The notes beneath the pieces were generated by a model. It ran no database searches. It saw nothing but the letters and a program-made list of their open reading frames with translations, and was not told where the DNA came from. A stretch of DNA of 64,000 bases from Gigantopelta aegis (taxonomy: Eukaryota > Mollusca > Gastropoda > Neomphalida > Peltospiridae), in assembly GCF_016097555.1 (NCBI RefSeq), contig NC_054706.1, positions 55,639,899 through 55,703,898 on the forward strand, written 5' to 3'. The position numbers were made by a program, and so were the translations under genes. Position 1 is the stretch's first letter; each line of letters begins with the position of its first letter. Of this stretch, positions 12,105-23,690 are shown piece after piece.

Positions 12105-12423
12105 AAAGTTTGTTTCGTTTAACACCATCAGAGCACATTGATTTATTAATCATCGGCTATTGGGTGTATATATCGGTTACTGATGTCAAACATTTGGTAA
12201 TTTTTACATTTTTAGAGAGGAAATCCGTTAAATATTTTCATTAGTAGCAAGGGATCTTTTTAAGCATCGTCCCACAGACAGGATAGCACATACCACGGCC
12301 TTTGATATATCAGTCGTGGTGCACTGACTGGTACGTGAAATAGCCCAATAGGCGCCGACATGGATCGATCCAGACCGACTGCGCATCAAGTGAGCGTTTT
12401 ACACTATGCTACATTCCGCCCTG
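12105..12423 (-). repeat. SINE, head 1, tail B (duplicated locus 2)
   Basis: Partner of 9940-10243, with the same variant body ('gggtgtatatatcggttact' insertion in the tail). It is followed by the same flank ('caaaacctggaggtaacgtc'). Confidence 0.85.
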
Positions 12424-12492
12424 CATATACAAAACCTGGAGGTAACGTCTTCTGATTCTAATAGATCTATTACTGGACAAAGGTCCTAGATA

Positions 12493-12715
12493 TGTGCTTT
12501 CCTGTCTGTGGGAAAGTGCATATAAAAAATCCCTTGCTGTTAATTGAAAAATATAACCGTAAATAAAATGTGTTGAGTGCGTCGTTAAATAAAACATTTC
12601 TTTCTTTCCTTCTTTCCTCTGATGATTACTAGTCAAAATTACTACATGTTTGACATCCAATAGCCGATAATTAATTAAGCAATGTGCTCTAGTGGTGTCG
12701 TTAAACAAAACAAAT
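12493..12715 (+). repeat. composite SINE: tail B interrupted by a tail A piece
   Basis: The body 'agtgcatataaaaaatccct' leads into a tail-A end ('gtgttgagtgcgtcgttaaa' plus ttctttcctt). The tail-B end then resumes ('catgtttgacatccaatagc' to 'gtcgttaaacaaaacaaa'). This is either a nested insertion of a truncated SINE or a recombinant. Confidence 0.7.
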
Positions 12716-12836
12716 TTTATTACATTCGTAATTTGGATTTCTTTGGATTAAAAACAAATATGGAGCAGCACAGCATTATTTCTTTGTTGTTCTTTTCTTT
12801 TTCTTTTTTGTAGACAGTTTAAAGGGTTTTGTCAGG

Positions 12837-13394
12837 TTAACCCCCTCGAGCCTCTCCTTGACAAACATTAGATTCGTTACTCAAGTCTGGCAGTCGAATC
12901 TCACTGCCTGGTCGGTCAACATCTCTCTGAGACATACATTTACTGTCATCAGGGACTCCAGACAGAACTCTTATCTGGAGTACATCTGATTGACATGGCA
13001 GAATTCTGCAATGCTTATTTGCATGGTTTGGTTCATCAAATGCATCACCAAATCTGCCGCTCAAAACACCAACTACTACCATGGCTACAATCAGGGAGAG
13101 GATTTCTTTCCACTGACAGTACGAGTCTGAGACAAACGGTTCTGTGCGCAAGAGGATACTCGAGAATTCCAGGAATTCAAAAAGACTTAGTTGAAATTCT
13201 TTAATCAAAAATTTGAATTTTTTAAAGCTATAGGCGATAATTCCCATTGACAGTTTTGGGTTGAAATGCATTTCCTTAATTAAAGGCGCTTTTGTTGAAA
13301 ACGCATGGGAATATAACTGGCTTCGTAGAGTCTGGGCAATTAAATCAGCGGTCTCGCGTTTCCCTTTGTAATATCGTTTACTGATCCCAAACAC
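12837..13394 (-). CDS. unrecognised 185-aa open frame, one possible membrane segment
   Basis: I do not recognise this protein. The N-terminal ~95 residues are basic and aromatic (MFGISKRYYKGKRE..). Residues ~99-113 (LSLIVAMVVVGVLSG) could be one transmembrane helix. The C-terminal ~70 residues are hydrophilic with four Cys (HCRILPCQSDV.., DSKCMSQRD, SNVCQGE). It is the only long repeat-free frame in the left 14 kb that is not explained by a transposon. It could be a single exon of a host gene, a relic, or chance. No neighbouring exon, promoter or poly-A signal could be tied to it. Confidence 0.25.
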   Translation of the reverse strand: MFGISKRYYKGKRETADLIAQTLRSQLYSHAFSTKAPLIKEMHFNPKLSMGIIAYSFKKFKFLIKEFQLSLFEFLEFSSILLRTEPFVSDSYCQWKEILSLIVAMVVVGVLSGRFGDAFDEPNHANKHCRILPCQSDVLQIRVLSGVPDDSKCMSQRDVDRPGSEIRLPDLSNESNVCQGEARGG

Positions 13395-13638
13395 AACAAA
13401 AACTAAATTTTAGTCAATGCATGTCTTCAGATACTCTCATTTGCCTATATAACTAAAACGTCTCGTTGTAATTGTTTGATGCAAAACAGCTTAAATGTAT
13501 TATTTGTAATCGGCGAAGATTTTTAAAATTTGGGACTTTCCTTTGTAGTTTCCTGCCAAACAATAAACACTGATGTTAACTAAGTTTAACCTAAACGACA
13601 AAATCGTTATTGTGAACAACATCATATCTTCGCACAAC

Positions 13639-13746
<108 letters not shown>

Positions 13747-14040
13747 TATTACCAGAGTGTTTTTTCGGTATTATGCGAGCCTGTTGCGAGTATAATACAT
13801 TATTTTTATTCCTAATATATGATATTGATGATATCAAAACACACGAGAGTAATGGTCTCTTTATCATATAATCTCAAGCTTAATACAGCGTGTCTTTTGT
13901 CAATTGTATACGCAACTTTAATTCCAGTCAGCCATTACTCGATATTCAAATGGCGTAAGAATATGTGAATCGGTGTCTTTTTGAATGGAAATGATGTCAA
14001 ACTCGAATGACGTCATTTTGGATATCCTTACATAAAAAGA
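13747..14040. repeat. dispersed repeat, copy 2
   Basis: Matches 5885-6200 in the same orientation ('tattaccagagtgttttttc', 'cgaatgacgtcattttggat'). The (GA)n replaces the left end. Confidence 0.7.
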
Positions 14041-14266
14041 AACTAGTGCTTAATTTGTTTTCATACATACACACATACATACATGTATACATATACTCTT
14101 CAAAAGAAGAAATGCAAAACCACATTGTCGTAACATTTGGAGAATTGATTTAATTATTGAATGGTGAGTCCGATAATTACCAAATGTTGCAGGATTGTTC
14201 ACAATTCACTCTAGTCCATTGTGAGTAAGTGATAGGACACACCACCAAGGTCAAGGTCATCTGGAG

Positions 14267-14842
14267 TCAATACCGGGTGTGGCCTCCGCGTGTGTTAACA
14301 ACTGCCTGGCACCGCCTGCCCATTGAAGCAACCAGAGTACGGATGACGTCCCGGGGGATGGTGGCCCACTCGGCCTGCAAGGCTGCTGCCAGCTCGGGCA
14401 GGGTCTGGGGCTGTGGTTGTCGCTGTCGGAGGCGTCGGTCCAACTCGTCCCATAGATGCTCAGTTGGGTTCAAATCCGGTGATATCGATGGCCATGGAAG
14501 GACATTAATGTTGTTGTTCTGTAGGAAAGCCGTTGTGAGACGTGCTGTGTGAGGCCTGGCGTTGTCATGTTGGAACACTGCGTTGGCGTTGGCCATAACT
14601 GGAACGATGTGTGGCCGGAGGATCTGGTCAATGTAGCCCTGTGCATTCAGGTTGCCCTGCACGTGGACCAGGTCAGTTCTGCCAGTGTGTGAGATGGCTG
14701 CCCACACCATGACACTACCCCCGCCGAATCTGTCCACTTCCTGCACGCAGTTTGCCGCATAACGTTCACCACGACGCCTATACACGCGACATCTTCCATC
14801 ATGACGTCGGAGCAGAAATCGCGACTCGTCACTGAACCACAC
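14267..14842 (-). pseudogene. Tc1 transposase, catalytic part (DD34E)
   Basis: Catalytic half of the same transposase. 'WFSDESRF' holds the first Asp, 'FQHDNARPHTA' the second, and 'SPDLNPTEHLWDELD' the Glu, with exactly 34 residues between the second Asp and the Glu as in the Tc1 group. The glycine-rich 'GGGSVMVWAAIS' box is present. Together the two frames cover about the usual 340 residues, and one frameshift at the junction is the only lesion I can see. Confidence 0.9.
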
Positions 14843-15329
14843 CTACCTGTCTCCATCGCAGTTGAGGCCATTGTCGATGAATCTGGCACCACTGCAGTCG
14901 GAGTCGACGGTGTTGTGGTGTTAAGATGACACCTCGAACTGGACGTCTGGCACGAATTCCTACCTCACGTAGGCGGTTCCATACGGTCTGGTCGGATATC
15001 CTGCGCAAACCTGGTATTGCTGCGGCTATGGAGGTGGCAGTAGTCAATCGTTCCCGAAGGTGGCGTACCCGGATGTAGCGGTCCTGCCCGGGGGTAGTGA
15101 CCCGTGGTCGACCGGATCTAGGGAGGTCACGTGTTGATCCATGTTGCTGGTAACGGTCCCACAGTCTGGAGATGGTGCTTGGGGACACATGGAATGCCCT
15201 GGCAACGGCCGTTCTGGATTCGCCTGCGTCTAGTCGGCCGATGGCATTGTTTCTCTGCGGTTCACTGAGACGTGGCATGTCCTGGATTGTCAACTGTCGG
15301 CCAGATACAGAGGCCAGGCAAGCGAACAC
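14829..15329 (-). pseudogene. Tc1 transposase, N-terminal part (paired HTH)
   Basis: N-terminal DNA-binding half of a Tc1-type transposase. 'MPRLSEPQRNNAIGRLDAGE' begins the probable true start (19th codon of the frame). Helix-turn-helix 1 is around 'SRTAVARAFHVSPSTISRLW', the GRPR motif ('SGRPRVT') follows, and then a second HTH in the 'LRRISDQTVWNRLREVGI' region. The frame closes just before the catalytic core. The next frame starts ~10 bases earlier on the plus strand, so a small indel near 14835-14845 separates the two halves. Confidence 0.85.
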
Positions 15330-15716
15330 CCTGCACTTTTATACTGTCGGTGTTCATGTTGCACGTGCAGACAACGCACGTGCAGTGGTGACATGGTTTG
15401 CACGTGGCTGCGTTTTTGCGAATATTCACATTTTGGAACTTTATTGTACAGTAGCTGCGTTTTATCGAATGTAACCGTGGGAATGTGTTTGGGACATGCA
15501 ATGACCTTATATTCACAAAGCATGAACCGGTAGGAAACATAAAATCGGAGTTATAACCCATTTGTACCCTTTTGCGTTTCTGTTTTTTGAAGAGTATATA
15601 ATACATAAATATTCATATATCAACTCATACATACATACATACATACATACATGATGAAGAACGGTTTGAGAATATGTAAGAAATAGACTACTATTTATGT
15701 TACAACTCATTGAAGG

Positions 15717-16033
15717 AAGGAAATATTTTATTTAACGACGCACTCAACACATTTTATTTACGGTTATGTGGCGTCAGACATATGGTTAAGAACCACACAT
15801 ATAATGAGAGAGGAAACCCGATGTCGCCACTCCATGGGCTACTCTTTTCGATTAGCAGCAAGGGATCTTTCATATGCACCATCCCACAGACAGGATAGTA
15901 CATACCACTGCCTTTACACTAGTTGTGGAGCACTGGCTGGAACGGGAAATAGCTCATTGGGCCCACCGACGGGAATCGTTCCTAGATCGATCGCGCATCA
16001 GGCGAGCGCTGTACCACTGAACTACGTCCCGCT
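15717..16033 (-). repeat. SINE, head 1, tail A
   Basis: Complete reverse copy from 'attttatttaacgacgcact' to 'ctacgtcccgct'. Together with the next entry it is duplicated at 24029-24555. Confidence 0.9.
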
Positions 16034-16240
16034 CTTACGGTTATATGGCGTCAGACATATGGTTGAGGACCACACATATAATGAGAGAGGAAACCCGCTG
16101 TCGCCACTTCATGGTCTACCCTTTTTGATCAGCAGCAAGGGATCTTTTATATGCACCACCCCACAGACATGATAGTACATATCACGGCCTTTGTTACCCC
16201 AGTTGTGGAGCACTGGCTGGAATGAGAAATAGCCCAATAC
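16034..16240 (-). repeat. SINE, tail A part, abutting the previous SINE
   Basis: A second reverse copy lacking the 3' tip and the tRNA head. It begins mid-body with 'ttacggttatatggcgtcag'. Confidence 0.85.
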
Positions 16241-16360
16241 AACTCATTGTTTAAACATGTATCCAACTCGCTTTCGATCGTTAGATTCATTCCAAAATAA
16301 CTCGTAATATACATTACAGCTAATGGCCACTCATGTAGTATTGTCTACATATAATATACA
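16228..16360. repeat. foldback-element end, diverged
   Basis: 'gtatccaactcgctttcgat' and 'taatggccactcatgta.tat' match the arms of the foldback element at 58880-59672. The same piece is at 24548-24675. Confidence 0.55.
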
Positions 16361-16766
16361 TTATTTACAACAATCAATGCATTAGTAACAACACAATAGT
16401 AATAGTGGAAAACAGTTTTCATGTGGGCCAATCGGTTGTTTTACAAGACACCATATAAATTATAATTGATTATTTCATAAAACAAATCTCTTTGCTAAAA
16501 TAACATTTCATACAAAAGGTTTTGGATTCTATGGCAACCTGATATAATCATTTAATTCCGTCTCACACAAATCACTTTTCTTTCTTTTTTTTAGATAAAG
16601 TAACCTAGTAGAAAGAACTCATGTATAATTGTCGGTTAAATCGATTTGAATCCGGGCTAATATTGAAATATCATTTTTTTTTAAAAGAGATTTCTGCCTT
16701 CGTGGATTCCATTGAAAGATATACGTCGACGTAGCAAGAACGTAATGTGATTACATTGTTGTTGTT

Positions 16767-16790
16767 GGGGGGGGGGGGGGGGGGGGGGGG
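16767..16790. repeat. poly-G run
   Basis: An uninterrupted G-run of 24. The surrounding 16361-16940 has no gene. Confidence 0.9.
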
Positions 16791-16939
16791 AGGTTTTGTG
16801 ACAAGACACACTGTTTTTACAGTAAATACGCTGTATTTCCATGCATAATGCCATACAATTGCATTACTGCAGTTACCTTCACCATCTAGTTTAGAAATAT
16901 ATTTAACACAAAATGAAACGTATTCCAGTATATACTGGA

Positions 16940-17280
16940 CAAAAGTATGAAACTGTTGGTTGTTGTTTTGTTGCTTTTTGTTCATTTGTGTTTTGTTAGT
17001 ATTGTTTTGGGGTTTTCTTGTGGAGGTCTTTTCTGGTGTTTTTTGTTTGTTTGGGGTTTTTTTTTTGCGTTTGTGTGTGTGTTTGTTTGTATTTATTTTT
17101 TGGTTTTTTTTTTGGGGGGGGGGGGTGGGGTTCTGTTTTTTCTTCGTTTTTTTTTTCGTTATTGTTTGCGTTTGGTGTTTTTGTTTAGTTTTTTGGTTTG
17201 TTTTGGTTTTTGGTTTGTTTATTTGTTTTTTAGGGTTGTTTTTGTGTGTGTGTGTGGGGGGGGGGGTCTGTTTAAAGTCC
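16940..17280. repeat. G/T-only low-complexity block
   Basis: The plus strand is almost free of A and C for ~340 bp, with G-runs at about 17115-17127 and 17257-17267. The hydrophobic frames here are artefacts of this composition. Confidence 0.85.
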
Positions 17281-17439
17281 GTGTACGAACAAATTCATTT
17301 AGTAGTAATTTGGACAAGGCATGGCTTGTACTCTAAATGAATTACGAGGGCGGAAATGGAGTTTTGGGTTTTTCAATTAGCACGCCAAGTTCATTACAGT
17401 ACCTATTAACTTAATTAGATTCTTAGTGGAGGTATTAGT

Positions 17440-17544
17440 ATTAGGTAAACGGCGATTCGTTTTTGTATGTGTTTGTGTAAGGGAAAGAAGATGTGTTGTA
17501 CGGCGTTTGTGTTTGAGTAATGTTTTTGTGTGGTGTGTGGCGTG

Positions 17545-17581
<37 letters not shown>

Positions 17582-17800
17582 CGCGCTTGTGCGTGCGTGT
17601 GTGCGTGTTGCTAAGAAAAGTGTGGTGTGGCGTGTGTGTTTGATGTGTTTGTGTGGTTTGGAGTGTTGTGTGTGTATATGTATGCGTGTATATATGTGTG
17701 TATATGTACATGTGTGCGTGTGTGTGTGTGCGTATATGCATTTATACATATGTGTTCATATGTGCGTGTGTATGTGTGCGTGCGTGAGTGTTTATATACA
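17440..17800. repeat. (GT)n-rich block with (GC)n core
   Basis: Mostly GT dinucleotides and variants. 17547-17587 is strictly alternating purine-pyrimidine, passing from GT to GC repeat. Confidence 0.85.
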
Positions 17801-18328
17801 ATCACTAAATTGCATAATCCACTCACAGAAATCTGGTTAATGAAAATTATACCCCACTTCCTGTCTCGTTATCAGTTCCATGACCAGTTTACGGGGACAA
17901 AGGTTTGAAGTTGTTTTTCATATCTTCAAAGTCTTTTGACTAAAAGTAGCAGGAGTGACCCGGTCGAAAGTGTGGGCTAACTAGAACAGTGTTAGACAGC
18001 ATATGCAATTATTTCAGATGATAATCCAAAATAGTTGTCAAACTTCATAATTTTCTTTCTTTTTCACTGAACTCATCTGGGAAAGTCACACAGACAGTTG
18101 TTGTATTGCTCTTGTTGATTTTAAAATTAGTTTGGATACAGAGAAAATAAAATGTTATTAATGATAATTTATTTCCAGGATGGTATGTCCTCCTCAGGCT
18201 CCGAATCAGTTGTTAAGTCCGGACAAGTTTTATGTTCTGCATCCTCTAACTTTGTTGCCATTGATACCCTGGCTTTATATGAGACTACTTAATGTATTGG
18301 GAAGCATAGGCTTTGTGTTGTTGCACTA

Positions 18329-19340
18329 TGTGACGGAACATGCTCTTATCTTTTCGCCTGTGGTGATGTTAATTGTTTTAGAGGGCCGTGTGTAGCTTGG
18401 TTACGTAATACCCCCGCGCGACGGTGGTAGTCCTGCGTCCCAATACACACCCAGACCAGGTGTGGATGCCATGTGGAGAGTGGTTACGTAATACCTCCGC
18501 GCGACCATGGTATCTCTAGCGGACTAGGCGTCGATCAGTCTAGGCTTGTAAGGAAATATACCGTCTCTGGGAGAGGTGGAAATATCACATGATAGGTGAG
18601 GTACCGCGTTGTGCCCCCAGGCGATATTCCCTGTCTTTGGATTAGTCTGGGCTTTTATAATAAATAGCTAGGATTTTAGATATATCGGGGAGAAACATTG
18701 GAAGTATCCAGGGTAACGGACGTGGTCCAACTGAACGAAATATATTAGTTCAGACCGGACTTGGTAAATATATTTATTTCTGCTCTGTTGTATAACCTTG
18801 ATGTGATTGATGTGACTTTAAATATTTTAATACTGTGTTATACCAATATTCTTTAGACAGTGTCTCCGGTAATCTGACGAAGTAAATTGTAGGCTTCACT
18901 GTTCTAATATTTTTATACGAGTATTTGGTAAGATAAAGCTTAGCCGGTCATCCTAGAGGACCTAGGTAAACTGTAGGTTATTGTCTTTATTGTGATATGT
19001 ACCAGTATTAATTCTGTATTATAAGGTTACTGAATGAGTATTTAAGGGTTAATTAAAAATTAACCAGTGAGGAATAGAGTTGTAATTCCTTTATTAATTA
19101 AGTTCCCCTGGCAACGTTTCTCAATTATCACACGTGTGTGTTTGTTGTATCACGGTGAAGTGATTAGAATATTGTGTAAACTAGACACCTAGTGATTAAC
19201 TAATTAAGTGATTAGCTCTGGGTTGTTATTATATTGTTGTTGTTAATTAACTACTGCGGCAAGTATATTTGTCAGCTTAGTGTTAATACAGATTCCAATG
19301 TGTATTGTGTTTTGTTGTGTTTTCTAGTGAACTAAACGTG

Positions 19341-19417
<77 letters not shown>

Positions 19418-19562
19418 AGATCTTATCTCTGATTATACCTAGAGCCGAGCCACTCGGGTATAGACTGCCCGATACAGAGAGATCTAATAGATATACAGTT
19501 AGGAGAGATATTTGGATAATCGTGTTTTATTCAGTTACGGGTATTATAGGATCCCCGTGACA
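18329..19562 (+). mobile_element. solo LTR, copy 1 (LTR retrotransposon fossil)
   Basis: A 1,234-bp unit starting TGTGACGG and ending CCGTGACA (TG..CA), flanked by the 5-bp direct repeat CACTA. It matches 35466-36713 and, reversed, 61820-63149 over its whole length. No internal coding region lies next to it, so it is read as a solo LTR. The 5-bp target duplication fits Gypsy or Bel/Pao groups. Moderate divergence between copies suggests middle age. An (AT)n expansion lies at 19344-19410. Confidence 0.85.
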
Positions 19563-19682
19563 CACTATCATCAGGTGCCATCCATGATCAAGTGAAGAAG
19601 GTGGCCATGGGACATATACTTTGTAATAATTGAGCAGCAGGCATATTTGATGTTGTAAGAGTCCTAATCTGGTTTTCAAGGA

Positions 19683-20006
19683 AGGAAGGAAATATTTTAT
19701 TTAACGACGCACTCAATATATTTTATTTTCGGTTATATGACGTCAGACATATGGTTAAGGACCACACAGATATAAAGAGAGAAAACCCGCTGTCGCCACT
19801 TCATGGGCTACTCTTTTTCGATTAGTAACAAAGAATCTTTTATATGCACTATCCCACAGACAGGATAGTTCACACCACGGCCTTTGGTACACCAGTTGTG
19901 GGCACTGGCTGGAACGAGAAATAGCCCAATGGTCCCACCGACGGGGATCGATCCTAAACCGACTGCGCATCAAGCGAACGCTTTACCACTGGGCTACGTC
20001 CCGCCC
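19683..20006 (-). repeat. SINE, head 1, tail A, with 30-bp target-site duplication
   Basis: Complete reverse copy. A 30-bp direct repeat beginning 'ttgatgttgtaagagtccta' flanks it at 19647-19676 and 20009-20038 without mismatch, which shows a relatively recent retrotransposition. Confidence 0.95.
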
Positions 20007-20195
20007 CATTGATGTTGTAAGAGTCCTAATCTGGTTTTGACTTCCTCTTCATCATTCGCCCTTGGATATCCTGGCTTCACCCATGTTTAAACTATTTAGG
20101 TAAATCAAAGCAAATTTATCTGACTCAAATGTTTAATTTCTTTACCCTCTATAATGTCAATGTTATATTTAAAAAAACAGCTAGCAGGATAAAAC

Positions 20196-20332
20196 ATTAT
20201 ACGTCTTCTTCTTCTTCCCATGCCTATTTGGTTGCTGGGAGCACAGCCATTCGACTAAGGAACGCCACTGTTGTCTGTTTGTGGCCATCTTTTCCATCTC
20301 TCTCCTGGTGTAACCCATCTCCGTTGTTTTTG
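20196..20332 (-). pseudogene. LINE ORF2 extreme C-terminus, truncated
   Basis: The minus strand reads GYTRREMEKMATNRQQWRSL followed by VEWLCSQQPNRHGKKKK. This resembles the closing 'DR..WR.LV..LC' segment of many LINE reverse-transcriptase polyproteins, followed by a GAA-rich end. It is a very short 5'-truncated insertion, and the clade cannot be decided. Confidence 0.45.
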
Positions 20333-20804
20333 CTAGGAAAATAAAATATTAACTCCCACTGATTTACACACCAGAGTTAGACATAAGACATTATTAACTA
20401 CTGAAGATGCCAAGACAGTTCCATGCTCAAGCTATATACATGTATAATCAAAACAGATTATTTCACTATTGAACGGTCAATGTTCCTTTATGTCGAGCAG
20501 CGTTTTGTTAGCTCCGGATTTTAGTGTTTACGTTAAACTACAGAAATGCATAATAGTGCATGATCAATATGCGCCGATTTCAAACAGTGTCTTGTCATTC
20601 TGGTATAGATGCTTCATTGGAATTAAAATGTTCAAGGCCCCTGAATCTGTCTTAAAATATTATTGTACAAATTTAGATGCTATTTCTCTGTATAATACAT
20701 AACTGATGTTATAGTCTAGATGTTTACATAATGGTTAATACAGTGTCATTATTTTATTTTTTAAAGATGATAACGACATACTTGCAACAGTAGACTGTGC
20801 TCAT

Positions 20805-20960
20805 GACCGAATAGATAAATGTTTAACGACACCCCAGCAAGAAACATACATCGGCTGTTGGGTGTCACTCTGGTAATGTTAAACAAATAAAGTGATGATG
20901 ATCATTATTATAAACATTCAACACAGTGTAAAGAACTGGGCAATTAAAATGACAGTGTTC
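20805..20960 (+). repeat. dispersed repeat, copy 1
   Basis: 'gtttaacgacaccccagca', 'tacatcggctgttgggtgtc', 'aaacaaataaagtgatgatg' and 'acagtgtaaagaactg' recur in order at 50270-50560. Family unknown. Confidence 0.7.
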
Positions 20961-21231
20961 ATGTGGAGGATCTTTCCTCAACATAAACGAATGGATCAAG
21001 TATGTATGTGCTCATGACGGGTGTCACCAGTGAGGCAGCATAAGCTCATCTTTCACAAACATCCGGTACAGCCATTCTTCAGACTATGGTTTATGAGTTG
21101 GCGTCATCACGTCTAAATGTCCATCAAACTATGTTTGTGAATGTTTGTCAAATCAGACATGGTACTACGGTCATAGCAATCATCATTCGGACAAAGTAGG
21201 AAGAATGTATGATCTTGGAGAATTGTATTCA

Positions 21232-21483
21232 GTGGGCCCACTGGGCTATTTCTCGCTCCAGCCAGTGTACCACGACGCCAAAGGAAGTGGTATGTGCTAT
21301 CATGTATATGGGATGGTGCATATAAAAGATCCCTTGCTGCTAATCGCAAAAGAGTAGCCCATGAAGTAGCGACAGTGGGTTTCCTCCCTCAATATCTGTG
21401 TGGTCCTTAACCATATGTCAGACGCCATATAGCCGTAAATAAAATGTGTTGAGTGCGTCGTTAAATAAAACATTTCCTTCCTT
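21232..21483 (+). repeat. SINE, tail A, head truncated
   Basis: Forward copy at the outer end of the left arm, starting in 'gggcccactgggctatttct'. It is the mirror image of 27421-27671. Confidence 0.85.
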
Positions 21484-21982
21484 CGTTATACAGATGAAAC
21501 ACTTGACAGTGATTCACAGGAACGTTTGTCTGACTGCCTTGTACAGATGTGCTATTTTGAACATGATAACTATTTTGTCGTTCAGTTTATTATTTGCTTA
21601 TTCAGTAAGAACTAGCTGTCGGAATTAATATTTTGATGTAGGTTTACACAGAATTAGTTGAATCCCAATGTCAGCATAAAAATGGATTACATGTTATACA
21701 TCTATTCCCAACTAAGAATGTCTAGTATAATTGATGTTATACCCAGGGGACAAAATGGTAAAAAGGACCCGGCGTGCTGTAAAAGGTTTGCCACCTAAAA
21801 TCATATCTACATATATCTAGGATCACAACCTAGGTGGACAACCTTGCCAACAAGCTACTGGAAATGTGTAGGTCGCTGTTAAATATGATGCCTCTCTGCG
21901 AAATTCACGCAGTGTTTTTCACTTGCCCAGTAGTCAGTCTCATATTTGGTATCTTTTTGGAACGTGTTCATTTTTTTTTTTT

Positions 21983-23080
21983 TTTTATTATTATTATTTT
22001 TTTATTGTCCCAGAAGAATACGTAGTGTTAGGGTTGGGGCCCTAAATCACTACTACAATACATAGCATATATATATATTAGTAGTAACATATACAGGTAA
22101 TTACATAGACATATCTAGTATGAAGAAATATTTTAAAAACTCCTCTAGGGCACTGACCTAAATTGAAAAGAAAGATAGAGAAGAAAAAAAGAAAAAAAAG
22201 AAAAAAAAAGAAATAAGAAACGAAAGAAGGAACAGAGTCACTTCGTGCATAATGGCGCATATATGACAGTATATTCATAGAGATACCCACATACATAAAT
22301 GCATACACATATATATATTATACATGTACATATTTTCACAGATGTACCCACATCTACCAGAAGTATATACGGAAGAGATGAAATTAAAAGTATTATATTT
22401 GTTCTAAAATGTAGTCTGAATTTTGTTTTCAAACAAGCTGTTTCCATGTCTAGATTATCTTTAAGTCTCAATAAAATAGTGTTTGCCACGTTGTCCATTC
22501 ATTATTAAATACATCGTATTTACAAGTTTTTAAAAGAATATACCTTTCAATTTCAAATTTTTGTTGCATTATGCCATGCACAGCGTTAATACTTAAACAT
22601 TTCTTTTGTATTTTCGTACTGTATATATAATATTTTATATTAATTATTAACCAGTTTAGAAAATTGCTTTTATTATTATTTATTAAAGCAAACATTATTA
22701 TAATTTTATTAAAATGAATTATAGTTCCTGTTCGAGTAAATATCCAATCTGTTACTGTTTCCCATAAAGTGTGTACCTTATCGCAATCGAAAAATAAATG
22801 TTGTATTGTTTAGGAAAATTATTACAGAAGTTACATATATTAGAATCAGTGTAGTTAATCTTGTATAGAAAAGTATTAGTAGCTAATATGATTTGCAGTA
22901 ATCTATATTAAAATCATTGAAGGCTAGAATTTTTCACACATCGAAATGGTAAAGCATAATATTTTTCCCAGTCAGTTTGTTCAAATAAAAAGCCTTCATT
23001 ACTATATTTTATCTGTCCTTTTGGCTTTACATACTGAAAGTGTTCATTTTATGATTTAAATTGATTAAACTGATTTTTGA
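21983..23080 (-). pseudogene. LINE 3' portion, copy in left arm
   Basis: Reverse orientation of the LINE described at 25350-26943. The minus frame 22468-22695 carries the same C-terminal peptide (FLNWLIINIKYYIYSTKIQK) ending EWTTWQTLFY. The 3' UTR with a CTTTTT-rich stretch and the end 'attgtcccagaagaatacg' lie at the left. Confidence 0.75.
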
Positions 23081-23690
23081 TACAATGTGTCTAATATGAC
23101 CCGTCGGACCCCCCAATTATTTGCCGATGGGTCAAAATGAAAACTTACTTGTATAAATAAATATTGGTCGATTAAAAAAACAATTCTATTAATATATATC
23201 AACATAAGGATATGTTGTAGCTAAGATGGCTTCGAAAATACGGTCTCTGGGTATTACTATTGATGCTAGAGGCACGGATGTTATTATTTCCACATGTTGC
23301 ACACGATGTAGATGAAAGTATAAAGTTTGTTTTGTTTAACGATACCACTAGAGCAAATTTAAAATTATTTTCGTTTCTTTATTTACTACTTTCTAGTTAC
23401 TGATCTTATTTGCAGGGCACAATATTTCACGAGAACCATAGTTCAGTTCGCGTGTAGATTACACAACTTTAAAATCACGAGAACCACCAGTCGGTTACGT
23501 AGTGAACAATTACATTCTAAAATTAAAAGTACTATATATCAGCAATGAACGAGAAAAAGAGTTTGTTTTTAAATACATTTGAACCACAAATGTAGCACAT
23601 AACCGTAGGTCAAGTGCTTTCTGATTAGGTAGGCCTGACTCATCGGTTCCGAGACTTATAATCACGATACCTAACAATCGGTTACCGAAG

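Larger units (their letters stand above)
14094..15596 (-). mobile_element. Tc1/mariner transposon (Tc1 group, DD34E), ~1.5 kb
   Basis: The terminal inverted repeats match: 'tactcttcaaaagaagaaat' at the left and, reverse-complemented, 'tactcttcaaaaaacagaaa' at the right. Both ends are flanked by TA. The length is typical of Tc1 elements. The transposase lies on the minus strand in two frames (see the next two entries), so the copy is probably non-autonomous, but both ends look usable. It sits next to ATAC-rich short repeats on both sides (14061-14090 and 15626-15650). Confidence 0.9.
21231..23690. repeat. large inverted repeat, left arm
   Basis: The reverse complement of this arm is found at 24835-27672 with only scattered base changes and small indels by eye. 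It begins in a tail-A SINE, runs through a reversed LINE 3' portion and ends near 'aacaatcggttacc'. Spacer 23691-24834 separates the arms. Confidence 0.9.

Noticed and set aside
16947-17340. Phe/Val/Leu-rich 'membrane protein' frames
   Set aside because: They come from a G/T-only low-complexity block. Several overlapping frames look alike.
17415-17908. Thr/His-rich and Cys/Val-rich frames
   Set aside because: Translations of GT/AC dinucleotide repeat in different frames.
18180-18395. 71-aa hydrophobic frame
   Set aside because: It runs into the solo LTR and has no motif.
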